Notes: a model not told the origin generated them from the sequence alone. A DNA stretch of 64,000 nucleotides from UBA5794 sp963714375 (GCA_963714375.1 CAVQOG010000008.1:682001-746000), one strand, 5' to 3'; counted from the first letter of the stretch, positions 7,434 to 15,525 are shown. Program-made: numbers and translations.

Positions 7434-9077
7434 ATGGCGAAGATCACAGGTGGCCAGGTCGTGGCCAAGGCGCTCAAGGCAGAGGGTGTTGACACCGTCT
7501 TTACGCTGACCGGTGGTCACATCATGCCCCTCATGGATGGGTGCGTGTCCGAGGGTATGAACGTGATCGATGTTCGGCACGAGCAAGCTGCCGCACACGC
7601 AGCAGACGCGTACGCGCGGTTGACAGGCAAGCTTGGCGTAGCACTCGTGACCGCGGGGCCTGGTGTTACCGACGCACTCACCGGCGTCGCAAACGCGTTC
7701 TTCGCAAACACCCCAATGATGCTCATCGGTGGTAGGCACCTCACCAGGGAGGACCTCAAGGGTGGGCTTCAGGAGATGGATCACCCCAAGCTCTTCGAGT
7801 CGATCACCCGATGGTCCACCACGGTGTGGACCACGTCGAGGCTCGCCGAGTACATCGCAACGGGTGCCCGCCATGCATTCACCAACCGCGGCGGACCGGT
7901 CTTCCTCGACGCCCCATGGGATGTCACCGCCGACATGGTTGAGGAGTCAGCCATCGTGTGGCCTCAAAGCGCCAGAGCGAACCGCCCATCGGGAGTCCCA
8001 GACGAGACTCTCGACGAGATCGTGGAGCTTCTCGCCCATGCCAGTCAGCCCGTGATCTTCGGCGGTACCGGACTGCGCTGGACCCAGCAACCTGACTTCC
8101 TCGCGGCGCTCAGCGAATTCACCACGAACTACAAAGCACCGGTCTTCCTCAACAGTCTCGCCCGCGGTTCACTCCCGACCGGCCACCCGTATCTGGGAAA
8201 TCGCACCAGATCTGAGGCCCTCAAGGACGCAGATGTTGTGCTGTCGCTCGGCGTCGACTGGGACTTCCGCACCGGGTTTGGCAAGAAGATCCACCCGGAT
8301 GCGACGATCATCCATATTGACCAGGATCCCTCAAAGGTCGGCTGGAACCGCGACATAGCGATCGGCATCGTCGCTGACCCTGGAACAGTCATTGCCCAGC
8401 TGACCTCCCGACTCGACACACTTGGCCGAACCAATGAGCGTGACTGGACCACACAGATCTTTGCGTCCGAGGCAGCCAAGCAGGCAGTAGCCGACGAGGC
8501 CGCGGCCTCAGACGCAGCACCGATCCACCCCGAGCGATTCGCAAAGGAGGTCGCGGACTTTTTCGGAGATGATTCAATCGTCGCGGCTGATGGTGGAGAC
8601 ATCGTGTCCACAACCGCAAAGTGGCTCCGCACGTCGCGACCTGGCGGTCTGCTTGACCCCGGTCCCTTCGGATGTCTCGGTGTCGGCGCTCCGTTCGCAT
8701 TGGCGGCAAAGGCGGTCGAACCCGACACACGCGTCGGCATCGTGTACGGCGATGGATCGTTTGGGTTCAACGCCATGGAATACGACACGTTGATCCGCCA
8801 CGAGCTTCCCGTCATCGGTGTCATCGGGAACGACGGCGTCTGGAACAACATCCGAACCCTTCACCGCATGGCACACCCCAACAGTGTCCACCTGTCGGAG
8901 ATCGGATTCCGTCCATACGAAAAGATGGTGGAGGGTCTTGGTGGCTACGGCGAACTTGTTGAGAAGCCATCTGAGATCCGCCCGGCCCTCGAGCGTGCAG
9001 AAGAATCGGGCGTCCCGGCCCTCGTCAACGTCAAGATCGCCGACCAGATCAGACTCTCATCCGCATACGGCATGTAG
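7434..9077 (+). CDS. thiamine-diphosphate-dependent enzyme, acetolactate synthase-like
   Basis: A 547-residue protein with the three-domain layout of acetolactate synthase, benzoylformate decarboxylase and 2-hydroxyacyl-CoA lyase. The N-terminal PYR domain has the activating Glu in VRHEQAAAHAADAYAR (about 51) and GPGVTDALTGVANA. A central Rossmann domain contains GGTGLRW. The C-terminal PP domain has the ThDP/Mg motif starting GDGSFGFNAMEYDT and ending GNDGVW. ATG 7434 follows a GGGGGAG ribosome site; the frame is open much further upstream over the PPOX gene, which is a shadow. No ilvN regulatory subunit is adjacent, so a catabolic or CoA-type lyase role is as likely as branched-chain synthesis. 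Confidence 0.85.
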   Translation: MAKITGGQVVAKALKAEGVDTVFTLTGGHIMPLMDGCVSEGMNVIDVRHEQAAAHAADAYARLTGKLGVALVTAGPGVTDALTGVANAFFANTPMMLIGGRHLTREDLKGGLQEMDHPKLFESITRWSTTVWTTSRLAEYIATGARHAFTNRGGPVFLDAPWDVTADMVEESAIVWPQSARANRPSGVPDETLDEIVELLAHASQPVIFGGTGLRWTQQPDFLAALSEFTTNYKAPVFLNSLARGSLPTGHPYLGNRTRSEALKDADVVLSLGVDWDFRTGFGKKIHPDATIIHIDQDPSKVGWNRDIAIGIVADPGTVIAQLTSRLDTLGRTNERDWTTQIFASEAAKQAVADEAAASDAAPIHPERFAKEVADFFGDDSIVAADGGDIVSTTAKWLRTSRPGGLLDPGPFGCLGVGAPFALAAKAVEPDTRVGIVYGDGSFGFNAMEYDTLIRHELPVIGVIGNDGVWNNIRTLHRMAHPNSVHLSEIGFRPYEKMVEGLGGYGELVEKPSEIRPALERAEESGVPALVNVKIADQIRLSSAYGM

Positions 9078-9101
9078 CGCCGAGCAGGTACGCTCCACGT
9101 C

Positions 9102-9860
9102 ATGCTCAACGCCGTCTTTTGGGGACTCATCCAGGGTCTGACTGAGTTTCTCCCCGTCTCCTCAAGCGGCCACCTCGTGCTGATTCCAGCGATACTGGAT
9201 CGTGAGGGACCAGACCTCGCCACAACCGCCATGCTCCACCTCGGAACCCTCGCGGCAGTACTCGTGTACTACCGGACCGATATCGCCAAGATGGCGAAGT
9301 TCGATCGTCCAGCACGCAAACTCATCACGCTGATCGCCATCGGCTCGATCCCTGCTGTCATCGGCGGACTGGTCTTTGAGGACAAGGTCGAGGAGCTCGT
9401 CCACGAACCAGCCACGGTTGCAGTCATGCTCGTGGTCACCGGGATCATTCTGCTTGCAACGGGTCTCCTCCGGATCGGTGATCGAACAACCGAGGGACTT
9501 CGTCCGCTGGACAGCCTGCTCATCGGCTTTGCCCAATCCCTTGCATTGATCCCCGGCATCTCTCGTTCGGGCATGACCATTTCAACGGGCCTTGCCCGGG
9601 GGATGAACAAAGTCGAGGCTGCCCGGTTCGCGTTCCTCCTCGGCATCCCGGTGATTGCTGGAGCTGGTCTGCTGGAGATGATCGACTTCATCGGCTCTGG
9701 CGAGTCGATCGATCCATCGGTCTGGATCGGCGTCGTCGTTGCAGGCGTATCGGGGTATCTGGCGATCGCCGTGCTCATTCGCCTTCTTTCCCGTGTTGGG
9801 CTTGCACCGTTCGGAATCTACTGCGTGGCGGCAGGGACGATCGCAACGTTCCTCGTGTGA
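9102..9860 (+). CDS. uppP: undecaprenyl-diphosphatase (BacA/UppP)
   Basis: A 252-residue polytopic membrane enzyme that dephosphorylates undecaprenyl diphosphate to recycle the lipid carrier for cell-wall synthesis; high dosage gives bacitracin resistance in other bacteria. Both signature loops are present: the Glu-rich/Ser motif at the N terminus (GLTEFLPVSSSGHLVLI) and PGISRSGMTI near residue 149. About eight hydrophobic segments are visible. It lies 24 bp after the ThDP enzyme gene and its TGA abuts, without overlap, the stop codon of the convergent SAF gene. Confidence 0.95.
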   Translation: MLNAVFWGLIQGLTEFLPVSSSGHLVLIPAILDREGPDLATTAMLHLGTLAAVLVYYRTDIAKMAKFDRPARKLITLIAIGSIPAVIGGLVFEDKVEELVHEPATVAVMLVVTGIILLATGLLRIGDRTTEGLRPLDSLLIGFAQSLALIPGISRSGMTISTGLARGMNKVEAARFAFLLGIPVIAGAGLLEMIDFIGSGESIDPSVWIGVVVAGVSGYLAIAVLIRLLSRVGLAPFGIYCVAAGTIATFLV

Positions 9861-10376
9861 TCAGGGTTCGAATAGGACCACGAGCTGTCCAGCCGACGAG
9901 GCGATGGCAACGGCATCGGCCATGTCATTCGGTACGGCCACGAGACCAGGTGAACGCACACCAAAGGTGTCTTCTCGAGATGGCTCGACAACGACACCGG
10001 TGACACCGAACCCATCGGCGAGGACCACCCGGACCTCAGATCCGGGGATGACGGCTGGCGGGACATCCATGGGAACAGTCCACCAGCCATCGGGCACGCG
10101 CCCACCTGTTGAAACCATGTCTCTGGTGATCGGTTCACCGGCACCAATCGTGACGAGTGCCGTTCCCATTGGAACCGTGACCGATCGGAAGAGACCGACG
10201 GGTGCCGGCTTCCATGCAATGGAGTCTTCTTCAATGACGTCGCCTCGGCTGATCACGTGAGCCGCAAACGGCACCAGCTCCGTTGCTCGCCGCGAAATAT
10301 CCCACGCGAGCGCAGCGCCAACAAGCACGACCGCGGCAATCCACCGCAAATAGGGAGGCTTGGACAACACCAGCAC
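9861..10376 (-). CDS. membrane-anchored SAF-domain protein (FlgA/CpaB-like)
   Basis: About 171 residues if it starts at GTG 10376 (GTG 10370 is an alternative). The frame runs far upstream over plsY but that part is not protein-like. One N-terminal transmembrane helix (LRWIAAVVLVGAALAW) is followed by an SAF domain with the typical AAHVISRGDVIEEDSIAWKP and GEPITRDMV segments, as found in CpaB pilus assembly and FlgA-like proteins. It probably faces the outside. No pilus genes are nearby, so the role is open. The start is uncertain because no good ribosome site is seen. Confidence 0.68.
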   Translation of the reverse strand: MLVLSKPPYLRWIAAVVLVGAALAWDISRRATELVPFAAHVISRGDVIEEDSIAWKPAPVGLFRSVTVPMGTALVTIGAGEPITRDMVSTGGRVPDGWWTVPMDVPPAVIPGSEVRVVLADGFGVTGVVVEPSREDTFGVRSPGLVAVPNDMADAVAIASSAGQLVVLFEP

Positions 10377-10458
10377 ATATCGACCGTATCGCGTTGGGTG
10401 AGAACATGGAAGATGTCTGGCACGGGTCACGAGCGGTCGGCTTCCTACAATCCGGCTC

Positions 10459-11037
10459 GTGGAACAGGCCGCCGCCATTGTCGTTTCGTATCTCCTCGGG
10501 AGCGTCAGCTTCGGAATAGTTGTCGCGTCGCTCCAAGGTGTCGATATCCGCTCGGTGGGATCAGGGAATCCCGGGATGTCGAACATCCTGAGGAACCTCG
10601 GAAAGAAATCTGCAGCGCTTGTACTTCTTGGGGACGGTCTCAAGGGTGCCGGCGCTGCTGCAATCGGCTTCGCATGGGTCGGCGGTGACTTTGGATGGGT
10701 CACGCTTTTCGCCGCCGTTGTCGGCCATTCGTTCCCGATCTGGCACCGCTTCAGGGGTGGGAAAGGCGTCGCGACTGCGATCGGCGGGGTGATCTTCCTT
10801 GCCCCGTGGATCGGCGTCGTACTCGGAGTGATCTGGATAGCAATCCTCGTCGTCTGGCGCACCGCATCGATCGGTTCGCTCGTCGTTATGGGTCTGTTGG
10901 TGCCACTCGTTGCACTGAGCGGACGCTCTGGGGTGGCAGTGGCGTGGGCTTCGGTGATTGCCGCATTTATCGTTGTACGCCATGCCTCCAACATCAGACG
11001 ACTCGTCACTGCAACCGAGGATCAGGTCAACCGATGA
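10459..11037 (+). CDS. plsY: acyl-phosphate:glycerol-3-phosphate acyltransferase
   Basis: A 192-residue integral membrane enzyme that transfers an acyl group from acyl phosphate to glycerol-3-phosphate, the first step of phospholipid synthesis. All three family motifs are present: SYLLGSVSFG at the N terminus, GSGNPGMSNILRNLG (about 34) and FRGGKGVATAIGG (about 97). Five or so membrane helices can be seen. The start is GTG 10459. Its TGA overlaps the ATG of the following moeA gene by 4 bases, implying coupling. Confidence 0.95.
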   Translation: MEQAAAIVVSYLLGSVSFGIVVASLQGVDIRSVGSGNPGMSNILRNLGKKSAALVLLGDGLKGAGAAAIGFAWVGGDFGWVTLFAAVVGHSFPIWHRFRGGKGVATAIGGVIFLAPWIGVVLGVIWIAILVVWRTASIGSLVVMGLLVPLVALSGRSGVAVAWASVIAAFIVVRHASNIRRLVTATEDQVNR

Positions 11038-12260
11038 AGCTCTTGGGTGACGCACAACGCGAAGTGCTCGACGCAATGGCACGACTGGACGTTGAACTGG
11101 TCGACGTGGGAGACGCGGTGGGGCGGGTGACGGCCGAACCGTGTGTCAGTGCGGTTCTCGTTCCCCCCTTCTCCAATTCGGCAATGGACGGGTTTGCGGT
11201 ACGGGCCGCTGACGTTGCAAAGACTCCAGTCGCCCTCACGGTCATCGAGGATGTGCCAGCCGGCTCGACTCCGACCGAACTCGTACAGCGCGGCGACGCC
11301 ACACGAATCATGACGGGTGCTCCGATGCCCGAAGGGGCCGATGCGGTGGTCAAAGTTGAGGACACCCGAGTGGATGCAGACGGTTCGGTAACGATTCTTG
11401 TTGGGGTTGGGGCTGGCGCAAACGTCCGGGCCGCAGGCGGCGATGTTGCTGTTGGCGATGTCGTGGTCGGGCCAGGTATCCGGCTGACTTCCCGACACGC
11501 AGCATCTCTTGCAAGCGCGGGGATACGGCCAGCCGTATCCCGCGTTCCTGTGGTTGTGGTGATGTCGACGGGGGATGAGGTCGTCGAGCCGCACACAGCC
11601 GACCTCGCTCCCGGCAAGATCCGAGACACCAACCGAGTAATCCTCATTTCTGTTCTGCGAGACCTCGGTGTCGATGTCATCGACTATGGCATCGTCGGAG
11701 ATGACGCCCACGAGTTGTCGGATGCCTATCGGCGAGCCGCGGACTCCGCCGACGCGGTGATATCCACCGGTGGTGTATCGATGGGGGACTACGACTACGT
11801 CAAGCAGGTTCTCGGAGAGATGGGTTCGGTCGACTTTTGGAAGGTTGCGATGCAGCCTGCCAAGCCGTTCGCATTTGGCTCCATCAACGGTGTGCCGCTC
11901 TTCGGCCTGCCAGGTAACCCCGTTTCCACGTTTGTTGCCTACGAGCAGTTTGTTCGACCGGCGTTACTCCACATGATGGGTGCAACCGCGCTGTTTCGTC
12001 CCAGGATCGCAGCTGTAATGGGCGAGGACATTTCGACCTCCGTTGAAAAGGAAGTATTCGTGAGGGTCATGCTTGCCACAGACACGGATGGACGCTTTGT
12101 CGCCGTCAAGTCCGGGGGCCAGGACTCGAACGTGCTGTCAGCGTTGGCACAGGCAGAGGCATTTGCCGTCGTGCCCGTAGGGACGGGTTCACTTTCTGCG
12201 GGAGACCCTGTCACACTTGAGATGTTTACATGGGACGAGAATCGAGGATTCGATGGGTGA
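11034..12260 (+). CDS. moeA: molybdopterin molybdotransferase MoeA / gephyrin-like Glp
   Basis: A 408-residue protein. MoeA catalyses molybdate insertion into adenylylated molybdopterin. Visible motifs: PPFSNSAMDGFAVRA (domain III entry), the ISTGGVSMGDYDYVK and MQPAKPFAFG segments of the MPT-binding domain, GLPGNPVSTFVAYEQF, and a C-terminal beta domain ending VTLEMFTW. In actinobacteria a MoeA-like protein, Glp, has been recruited to the divisome together with its membrane partner GlpR/SepX, and a SepX/GlpR-like gene lies downstream here; this gene could be either or both. It overlaps plsY and moaC. Confidence 0.92.
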   Translation: MKLLGDAQREVLDAMARLDVELVDVGDAVGRVTAEPCVSAVLVPPFSNSAMDGFAVRAADVAKTPVALTVIEDVPAGSTPTELVQRGDATRIMTGAPMPEGADAVVKVEDTRVDADGSVTILVGVGAGANVRAAGGDVAVGDVVVGPGIRLTSRHAASLASAGIRPAVSRVPVVVVMSTGDEVVEPHTADLAPGKIRDTNRVILISVLRDLGVDVIDYGIVGDDAHELSDAYRRAADSADAVISTGGVSMGDYDYVKQVLGEMGSVDFWKVAMQPAKPFAFGSINGVPLFGLPGNPVSTFVAYEQFVRPALLHMMGATALFRPRIAAVMGEDISTSVEKEVFVRVMLATDTDGRFVAVKSGGQDSNVLSALAQAEAFAVVPVGTGSLSAGDPVTLEMFTWDENRGFDG

Positions 12261-12750
12261 GATGAACCACCTCAATCAGGACGGCACTGTTCGCATGGTT
12301 GACGTTGGAGCCAAGGACGAGACCGAGCGCCGAGCCGTGGCTGTTGCCGATGTCATGATGCAGAGCGCAACCTCTGACCGTCTGTTCTCTGGCGATCTCC
12401 CCAAAGGTGATGCCCTGGCAACGGTGCGGATCGCCGCGATCCAAGCGACAAAGCGAACGCCTGACCTGATTCCTCTGTGCCATCCGCTGCAGCTCAGCGG
12501 TGTTGATGTGGACATCGTGCGAACCGAATCGGGTGCTGAGATCTCGGTTGAGGCCCGACTCACGGGTCGTACCGGTGTCGAGATGGAAGCGATGACCGGT
12601 GCAGCCGTTGGTGCACTGGCACTCTACGACATGGTCAAAGGGATTGACCGATCCGCTCAGATCTCATCGGTTCGTCTCCTGCACAAAAGCGGGGGTAAGT
12701 CGGGTCCGTGGAATCGCGATCCGGAGAACCATGAGCCGGTGGAACCGTGA
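12253..12750 (+). CDS. moaC: cyclic pyranopterin monophosphate synthase
   Basis: A 165-residue enzyme of the first Moco step, which closes cPMP from the MoaA product. The start is ATG 12253, with GAGG upstream and inside the moeA 3' end. Signature segments are MVDVGAKDETERRAVA, the TPDLIPLCHPLQLSGVDVD core with conserved His, and VEMEAMTGAAVGALALYDMVKGID with catalytic Lys/Asp. The partner MoaA is not in the window. The TGA at the end overlaps the GTG of moaB. Confidence 0.95.
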   Translation: MGEMNHLNQDGTVRMVDVGAKDETERRAVAVADVMMQSATSDRLFSGDLPKGDALATVRIAAIQATKRTPDLIPLCHPLQLSGVDVDIVRTESGAEISVEARLTGRTGVEMEAMTGAAVGALALYDMVKGIDRSAQISSVRLLHKSGGKSGPWNRDPENHEPVEP

Positions 12751-13238
12751 GTCGTGGCCCATACCGAGCCGCAGCTGTCACGGTGTCGAACTCGGCCGCC
12801 GCGGGGAGAACCGATGACCGATCAGGATCGATCGTGGAGGAAAAGCTGACGAGCCTCGGTTTTGATGTCGTGGACCGAATCGTTATCCCCGATGGCGTCG
12901 AATCGGTTGAAGCTGCACTCATGGGTCTTGTGCCAGACCATGATCTGATCGTCACCACAGGGGGAACTGGCCTTTCGCCGACTGACCTCACCCCTGAGGG
13001 TACGTTGCGGGTCATTGACCGTGCGGTTCCCGGTCTTGCCGAGGCGATGCGAGCAGCGACGTTCGGAAAGATCCCATTCGGGATGCTGTCGCGAGGTGTG
13101 AGCGGTGTGGCGGGGACCTGTCTCATCATCAATCTTCCGGGTTCGCCCAAGGCGGTAGCGGAAGGTCTCGATGTCATCGGCGAGACTCTTGATCATGCCG
13201 TGGCGATTGCCACTGGGGATTTTGGGCGACATGACTGA
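12747..13238 (+). CDS. moaB: molybdenum cofactor biosynthesis protein B (MogA/MoaB family)
   Basis: A 163-residue MoaB/MogA-fold protein involved in molybdopterin adenylylation. It has the MPT-binding signature TTGGTGLSPTDLTPEGT near residue 70 and the C-terminal NLPGSPKAVAEGLDVI loop. The N-terminal VTVSNSAAAGRTDDRSG is also typical. GTG 12747 overlaps the moaC stop in a GTGA. The set moeA-moaC-moaB reads as one operon driven from plsY or upstream. Confidence 0.93.
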   Translation: MSRGPYRAAAVTVSNSAAAGRTDDRSGSIVEEKLTSLGFDVVDRIVIPDGVESVEAALMGLVPDHDLIVTTGGTGLSPTDLTPEGTLRVIDRAVPGLAEAMRAATFGKIPFGMLSRGVSGVAGTCLIINLPGSPKAVAEGLDVIGETLDHAVAIATGDFGRHD

Positions 13239-13389
13239 GGCTGCCGTATCCTCAAGAGTTGATACGAGTTGCTTGTATGTTCGCTCCATGACCATCATGG
13301 GGACTTCGAGATAACCCCCAAATACTCCAGACCGCCTACAGCCGTGCCTACGCTCGTGTTGCTGGCGGAGTAAGAGGAAACCCAAACCA

Positions 13390-13860
13390 ATGCCGATTGT
13401 CGTTTTCATCCTCATTGCGGGATTATGGGCTGCTTTCCTCTTACCGTCGTTCTTTGACCACAAACGACACGCACCCAAAGCCACGACCCGAGATTTCGCT
13501 CGTACCAGACAGAAACTCGCTGCCGTCGCAAACTCTCAGCCCGACACCGACACGTACATTCGAAGGCACGCACAGGTACGGCGTCAGCGAATCTTGATCG
13601 GTATGGGTACCGCCTCAGCAGCGACGTTGTTGTTCGCCACATGGACCGGATCGCTCCCGTGGCTGTATCTCAACATTGCGATCAACGTTTCGATCGCTGG
13701 ATACGTGACGCTGTTGCTGACCATCAAACAGCGTCGAGCGGTTCAGCGAACGATCGTCACCCCGATCACGCACGCACCGCAGCGTACGCTGGCAGCCGTT
13801 CCCGAACAATCCTCATACGCAACCGACGAAGCCGCAACGGTCCGCGTCATCGCCGGCTAG
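13390..13860 (+). CDS. SepX/GlpR-like divisome membrane protein
   Basis: A 156-residue protein with an N-terminal membrane helix (PIVVFILIAGLWAAFLLPSFF), a basic cytoplasmic stretch with HKRHAPKATTRDFARTRQKL, then two further helices (about residues 74-89 and 93-110) and a charged tail. This layout and the G-W-A-A-(F/Y)-L-(L/V)-P pattern in the first helix resemble the actinobacterial SepX/GlpR proteins, which cooperate with Glp (a MoeA homologue) in cell division. The assignment rests on topology, a short motif and the moeA neighbourhood, so it is tentative. It starts 151 bp after moaB. Confidence 0.55.
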   Translation: MPIVVFILIAGLWAAFLLPSFFDHKRHAPKATTRDFARTRQKLAAVANSQPDTDTYIRRHAQVRRQRILIGMGTASAATLLFATWTGSLPWLYLNIAINVSIAGYVTLLLTIKQRRAVQRTIVTPITHAPQRTLAAVPEQSSYATDEAATVRVIAG

Positions 13861-13868
13861 CCACCCCT

Positions 13869-13920
13869 CGCGTACCCAGGGTAAGAACCCACCTTGGCGG
13901 TAGGTGACAGCCCAAAGAAC
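13869..13920 (-). repeat. three-palindrome intergenic repeat, copy 4
   Basis: Read on the minus strand this is the same ~50-bp element, with the first dyad degraded (GGGCTGTCACCT) and one mismatch in the middle stem. It lies 8 bp after the SepX-like gene and 33 bp before tRNA-Ala. Confidence 0.82.
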
Positions 13921-13953
13921 GAGCTCCCGAATCCCGGTACGATTCCTGCGTCC

Positions 13954-14030
13954 GGGGGTGTAGCTCAGTCCGGCAGAGCACTACGTTCGCAACGTAGGGG
14001 CCAGGGGTTCAAATCCCCTCACCTCCACCA
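13954..14030 (+). tRNA. tRNA-Ala(CGC)
   Basis: A complete cloverleaf. Acceptor GGGGGTG pairs with CACCTCC and contains the G3:U70 wobble, the identity element of tRNA-Ala. The D arm is GCTC-AGTCCGGCA-GAGC with the GG dinucleotide. The anticodon arm is CTACG-TTCGCAA-CGTAG with anticodon CGC at 13988-13990, and the T arm is AGGGG-TTCAAAT-CCCCT. CCA is encoded (14028-14030). It reads GCG codons. Confidence 0.96.
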
Positions 14031-14130
14031 CACACCGAGCGCCACACGCAGGAAAGAACCGGATATGCGTGAAGCCGCCATTGTGAGACTCTGTCCACAG
14101 GATGCGCATTGGACGAGGAGGTCAATACAG

Positions 14131-14553
14131 ATGTTCGACGACGATGCCTCACGGGTAGTTGTAGCGCTTATCGGAGCGATGCTTCTCGTTGGTCTCGGGT
14201 TCGTGATTGGTCGCTACGCGATTGACGAACCAATAGACCCTGCGTTGGGCTTGGCCCAGAGTGCAGGCGTAGAGATTCCCGACGAGCAAGAAGCTGCGTT
14301 CTTCGACGGGGTGATTACGACAGAGGAGGTTCGGGAAGCCGCCGAACGGTTCGAGTCATGTGCCGTTGAAAGCGGTGCGCAGGGCTTCAGCATTGAAGTG
14401 TCCGACTTCGGATGGGAAGTCACCATGGATGAGTTCTCGCCAGCGGTGGGTGAATGTGAGACCCGTTACTTCCGAACGACTGCACTCATTTGGAGCCACC
14501 AGCGGGAACCGAACGGTGAAGTTGACCCCTCGGTCACGACGAGCGTTCCATAA
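14131..14553 (+). CDS. small N-terminally anchored extracytoplasmic protein, unknown
   Basis: A 140-residue protein from ATG 14131, which has GAGGAGG at 14115-14121 (an in-frame ATG at 14065 is possible but lacks such a site). One membrane helix (VVVALIGAMLLVGLGFVIG, residues ~9-27) is followed by an acidic extracytoplasmic domain with two Cys (one in FESCAVES, one in VGECETR) that could form a disulfide. No family is recognised. It occupies the interval between the intact tRNA-Ala and its first aberrant copy, so it may be cargo of a small tRNA-associated islet. Confidence 0.62.
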   Translation: MFDDDASRVVVALIGAMLLVGLGFVIGRYAIDEPIDPALGLAQSAGVEIPDEQEAAFFDGVITTEEVREAAERFESCAVESGAQGFSIEVSDFGWEVTMDEFSPAVGECETRYFRTTALIWSHQREPNGEVDPSVTTSVP

Positions 14554-14612
14554 GGACCACGCACGGATAGCGACACATATGCGCACGTGCAATCTCGGCG
14601 AGTCACCGACTG

Positions 14613-14696
14613 TGGGGGGTTGACAAGCGTTCAGAGCTTTAGAGCGCCACGTTCGCAACGTGGAAGCCACGGGTTCAAATCCCGTCACCTCCACCA
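14613..14696 (+). pseudogene. tRNA-Ala(CGC)-like copy with aberrant 5' half (copy 2)
   Basis: The 3' half is tRNA-Ala-like: anticodon arm CCACG-TTCGCAA-CGTGG, T arm ACGGG-TTCAAAT-CCCGT, CACCTCC and encoded CCA (14694-14696). The anticodon stem differs from the intact gene by a compensated change (T-A to C-G). The 5' half is unlike the intact gene: GGGGGTT is followed by GACAA and a D arm GTTC-AGAGCTTTA-GAGC without the GG needed for D/T-loop contact, and there are extra bases between acceptor and D stem. Probably not an elongator tRNA. Confidence 0.7.
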
Positions 14697-14761
14697 CACG
14701 CCGAGCGCCATACACATGCATAGTGCCCACAATCATCCCACCCAGCCGGATATGCGTGGAC

Positions 14762-14980
14762 TCATCTGTCCGAGAGTTTTGTGTCCGTCCGTTGGTCGCA
14801 CCATTGTGTCAATGAGTTGTGGATGTCTCCGTGCTCGGTTGAAATGAAGTAGGCGATTTCCGAGTCCGGTCCCGGGGGGTAGGTTTCGGCAATGAAGTCG
14901 CGCAGAACTGCTGCTTCGGCCATCGTTGGAACCATCAGGCGCACGATTGGGCGATAGTCACACGCGGAAGGCGTGGCCAC
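14762..14980 (-). CDS. short ORF of unknown function, possibly 3' part of the next gene
   Basis: 72 codons from GTG 14980, overlapping the 3' end of the ORF at 14935-15285 by 46 bases in another frame. It encodes an acidic peptide with the segments MAEAAVLRDFIAETYPPGPDSE and HGDIHNSLTQW and has no membrane helix. Either it is a separate small gene, or a one-base error or mutation split a longer membrane-anchored protein. No family is recognised. Confidence 0.4.
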   Translation of the reverse strand: MATPSACDYRPIVRLMVPTMAEAAVLRDFIAETYPPGPDSEIAYFISTEHGDIHNSLTQWCDQRTDTKLSDR

Positions 14981-15285
14981 TCCTGAAGATGTGGCGGTTG
15001 CCTGAGTAGTCGTTGGTCAACCACGGAAGCATGGGTGCCGACCTGATTTAGCATCTGCTCGGCAGGTTCTGGTGTACCGATTTCGAGGTAGACGTCGACG
15101 ACAACGCCGGACGCTGTGGGCCGCCACGGCGGGTTGGACATTGCGAGGAAGAACGCGGCAACGACGACCGCAGTAATTGCAGCCGGAACGAACACTCGGG
15201 TCCATCTGGGCAGCTTGTAGGCATCGTTCGGCTCCTCCGGCCCGCCACCGTCATCGCCCACAATGCGGACTGCTGAATCGCTCAC
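14935..15285 (-). CDS. small membrane-anchored protein of unknown function
   Basis: 116 residues from GTG 15285, with GGGAAG shortly upstream. An acidic N-terminal tail (~25 residues) is followed by one membrane helix (VFVPAAITAVVVAAFFLAM) and an outer segment VVVDVYLEIGTPEPAEQM. The C-terminal ~25 residues look out of frame, since the overlapping ORF 14762-14980 continues more naturally. It is located between tRNA-Ala-like copies 2 and 3, on the opposite strand. Confidence 0.5.
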   Translation of the reverse strand: MSDSAVRIVGDDGGGPEEPNDAYKLPRWTRVFVPAAITAVVVAAFFLAMSNPPWRPTASGVVVDVYLEIGTPEPAEQMLNQVGTHASVVDQRLLRQPPHLQEWPRLPRVTIAQSCA

Positions 15286-15381
15286 TTCCCAATCCTACGT
15301 CGCAGCCGCTTGAGGAGGTCGTCTACTCACGCGTAAGGGGACAAATGCTGAGCCGAAGCGGTCTCGCAGAGTGTCCCGCCG

Positions 15382-15460
15382 CGGGGTAGACAAGCGCTCA
15401 GAGCTTCAGAGCACTACGTTCGCAACGTAGGGGCCACGGGTTCAAATCCCGTCACCTCCA
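15382..15460 (+). pseudogene. tRNA-Ala(CGC)-like copy with aberrant 5' half (copy 3)
   Basis: The anticodon arm CTACG-TTCGCAA-CGTAG equals that of the intact gene and the T arm and CACCTCC match copy 2, but CCA is not encoded (the A is followed by CT). The 5' half shares GACAAGCG and the D arm GCTC-AGAGCTTCA-GAGC with copy 2; it lacks a pairing acceptor strand and the D-loop GG. Copies 2 and 3 therefore descend from one already altered ancestor. Confidence 0.7.
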
Positions 15461-15525
15461 CTCACGCAGGAGTCCGCAAGCGTCCTTCGTGCATACCGCA
15501 CGAGTCTGATGGCTGGACGGGATCG

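Noticed and set aside
10377..11009. N-terminal extension of the SAF protein over plsY
   Set aside because: Antisense shadow of plsY; the membrane helix and SAF domain begin after 10376.
10695..11033. Longer moeA start
   Set aside because: The extra 113 codons lie inside plsY in another frame; ATG 11034 matches the family start and couples to the plsY stop.
14613..15460. Copies 2 and 3 as ordinary tRNA-Ala genes
   Set aside because: They lack a pairing 5' acceptor strand and the D-loop GG; annotated as tRNA-like pseudogenes instead.
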